Shown piece after piece: positions 63,489 through 64,000 of a DNA stretch of 64,000 nt. The stretch lies in the NCBI GenBank assembly GCA_964508765.1, contig CAZDVD010000013.1:1-64000 (forward strand), given 5' to 3'. The translations under genes were made by a program, and so were the position numbers. The notes beneath the pieces were generated by a model. It was given only the letters and a program-made list of their open reading frames with translations. It made no database searches and was not told the DNA's origin. Numbering within the stretch: position 1 is the first letter of the stretch; each line of letters starts with the position of its first letter. Origin of the DNA: JABMPR01 sp964508765 (lineage in GTDB: Bacteria; Fidelibacterota; UBA8477; JABMPR01).

Positions 63489-64000
63489 TTAAAAGCTTTC
63501 ATCCTCCCAGCTACTCAGGAGACCACTTTCAAAAAAAAGGCATTTCCCATGGGGGTAGAGCCAACGTTCGTAAATCGTGAAATTATATTCTGTGCGATTG
63601 ATCTTTTCTGGCTCTCCGAGACTCAAACGGGCCATTTCTGTGGTCATGCCCCTCCAAAGTTCGGTATTCATGATTCGGTTTACGACACTCGGCGCATAAC
63701 CCTCCAGGTCGTCTTCTGATCTCTGGGTATGATCAATCTTATCATCATCTCCTGGAAGATCCTTGATGCAGCGGATAGCAAAACCTACCTGTTTGCTGGC
63801 ATGATCCCGGTAAATCCCCGAGTTGTTATAATTCAGACTGCGGTACCAGGCACTCCTCGCATTGATGGCCGAAGAGGACCAGAAAAAGGCTGACTTGCCC
63901 CAACCACTGAAAGTGCCATTGAGATACCCCCGGTAACCACCAGGCAAGGCTGTAAATTGTGAACTGGCAAACTGGTAGTCTTCTATCAGTACCCCGCGCT
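63489..64000 (-). CDS. FISUMP-domain protein, 5' end cut by the window
   Basis: The minus frame is open from the window edge to the stop at 63489. Visible from the edge: LIEDYQFASSQFTALPGGYR, GTFSGWGKSAFFWSSS, AWYRSLNYNNSGIYRDH and VGFAIRCIKD, the end of a Fibrobacter succinogenes major paralogous (FISUMP) domain. After it about 85 residues form a separate region with ELWRGMTTEMARLSLGEP, then INRTEYNFTIYERWLYPHGK and LFFESGLLSSWED, which resembles a BamE/SmpA-type small domain. Exported and cell-surface proteins usually carry FISUMP domains. Function unknown. Confidence 0.78.
   Translation of the reverse strand, partial: RGVLIEDYQFASSQFTALPGGYRGYLNGTFSGWGKSAFFWSSSAINARSAWYRSLNYNNSGIYRDHASKQVGFAIRCIKDLPGDDDKIDHTQRSEDDLEGYAPSVVNRIMNTELWRGMTTEMARLSLGEPEKINRTEYNFTIYERWLYPHGKCLFFESGLLSSWEDESF

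Overview
The window looks like a chromosomal piece from an uncultured Gram-negative bacterium of the FCB superphylum, most likely Candidatus Marinimicrobia (SAR406) or a close relative. The basis is the repeated Type IX secretion (T9SS) type-A sorting domains with a YPNPFNP-like signature (three intact genes, one pseudogene, two orphan fragments), a Fibrobacter-type FISUMP domain, calcium-loop FG-GAP repeats of a kind common in Marinimicrobia, lipoprotein and outer-membrane machinery, and moderate GC. The phylum call is inference; no rRNA or intact tRNA gene was found. Most genes lie on the minus strand.

Region by region. 1-9.7 kb is mostly core metabolism and envelope: a ddl (cut by the window edge), ZIP-permease fusion and lgt operon; a DUF35 plus thiolase-like pair that lacks both thiolase cysteines; a beta-barrel protein; a TPR-thioredoxin lipoprotein; and a YheT-type hydrolase. 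9.8-13 kb holds decay: an orphan T9SS sorting domain and a multiply broken Omp28-like/FG-GAP gene whose first lesion is a UGA at the first cysteine of a CPSC motif; a class V aminotransferase sits between them. 13.2-19.4 kb is a tetR-tolC-adaptor-RND efflux operon. 19.5-28.8 kb is housekeeping: histone-deacetylase-like amidohydrolase, SLC13 symporter, FAD/Fe-S dehydrogenase, Ppx/GppA, SixA and a threonine-degrading tdh-kbl pair.

28.9-47.2 kb is the most interesting stretch. It encodes what looks like a chaperone-usher pilus of an unusual kind: an 867-residue usher-like barrel, a PapD-like chaperone, three small DUF4402-like pilin candidates, and a giant (about 2130 residue) multidomain adhesin that carries a T9SS sorting domain and heads the gene cluster. 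One pilin candidate has its own good promoter and is followed by a strong terminator, as expected of a major subunit. Directly upstream lies a second, type IV-like set: two prepilins and two tandem PilX-like paralogues with conserved ends and divergent middles.

47.3-58.1 kb has an SDR/nitroreductase pair, a 1436-residue BadF/DUF2229 CoA-dehydratase-activase-type protein, a tiny membrane protein, and an uncharacterised pair of an outer-membrane protein and an acidic T9SS cargo protein. 58.6-64 kb is an accessory zone: a truncated sorting-domain remnant, a small HTH fragment, a metallophosphoesterase lipoprotein, an FG-GAP/T9SS gene flanked by about 100-130 bp direct repeats that contain the 3' half of a tRNA-Lys-like sequence, a nested inverted repeat, and a FISUMP-domain gene running off the edge.
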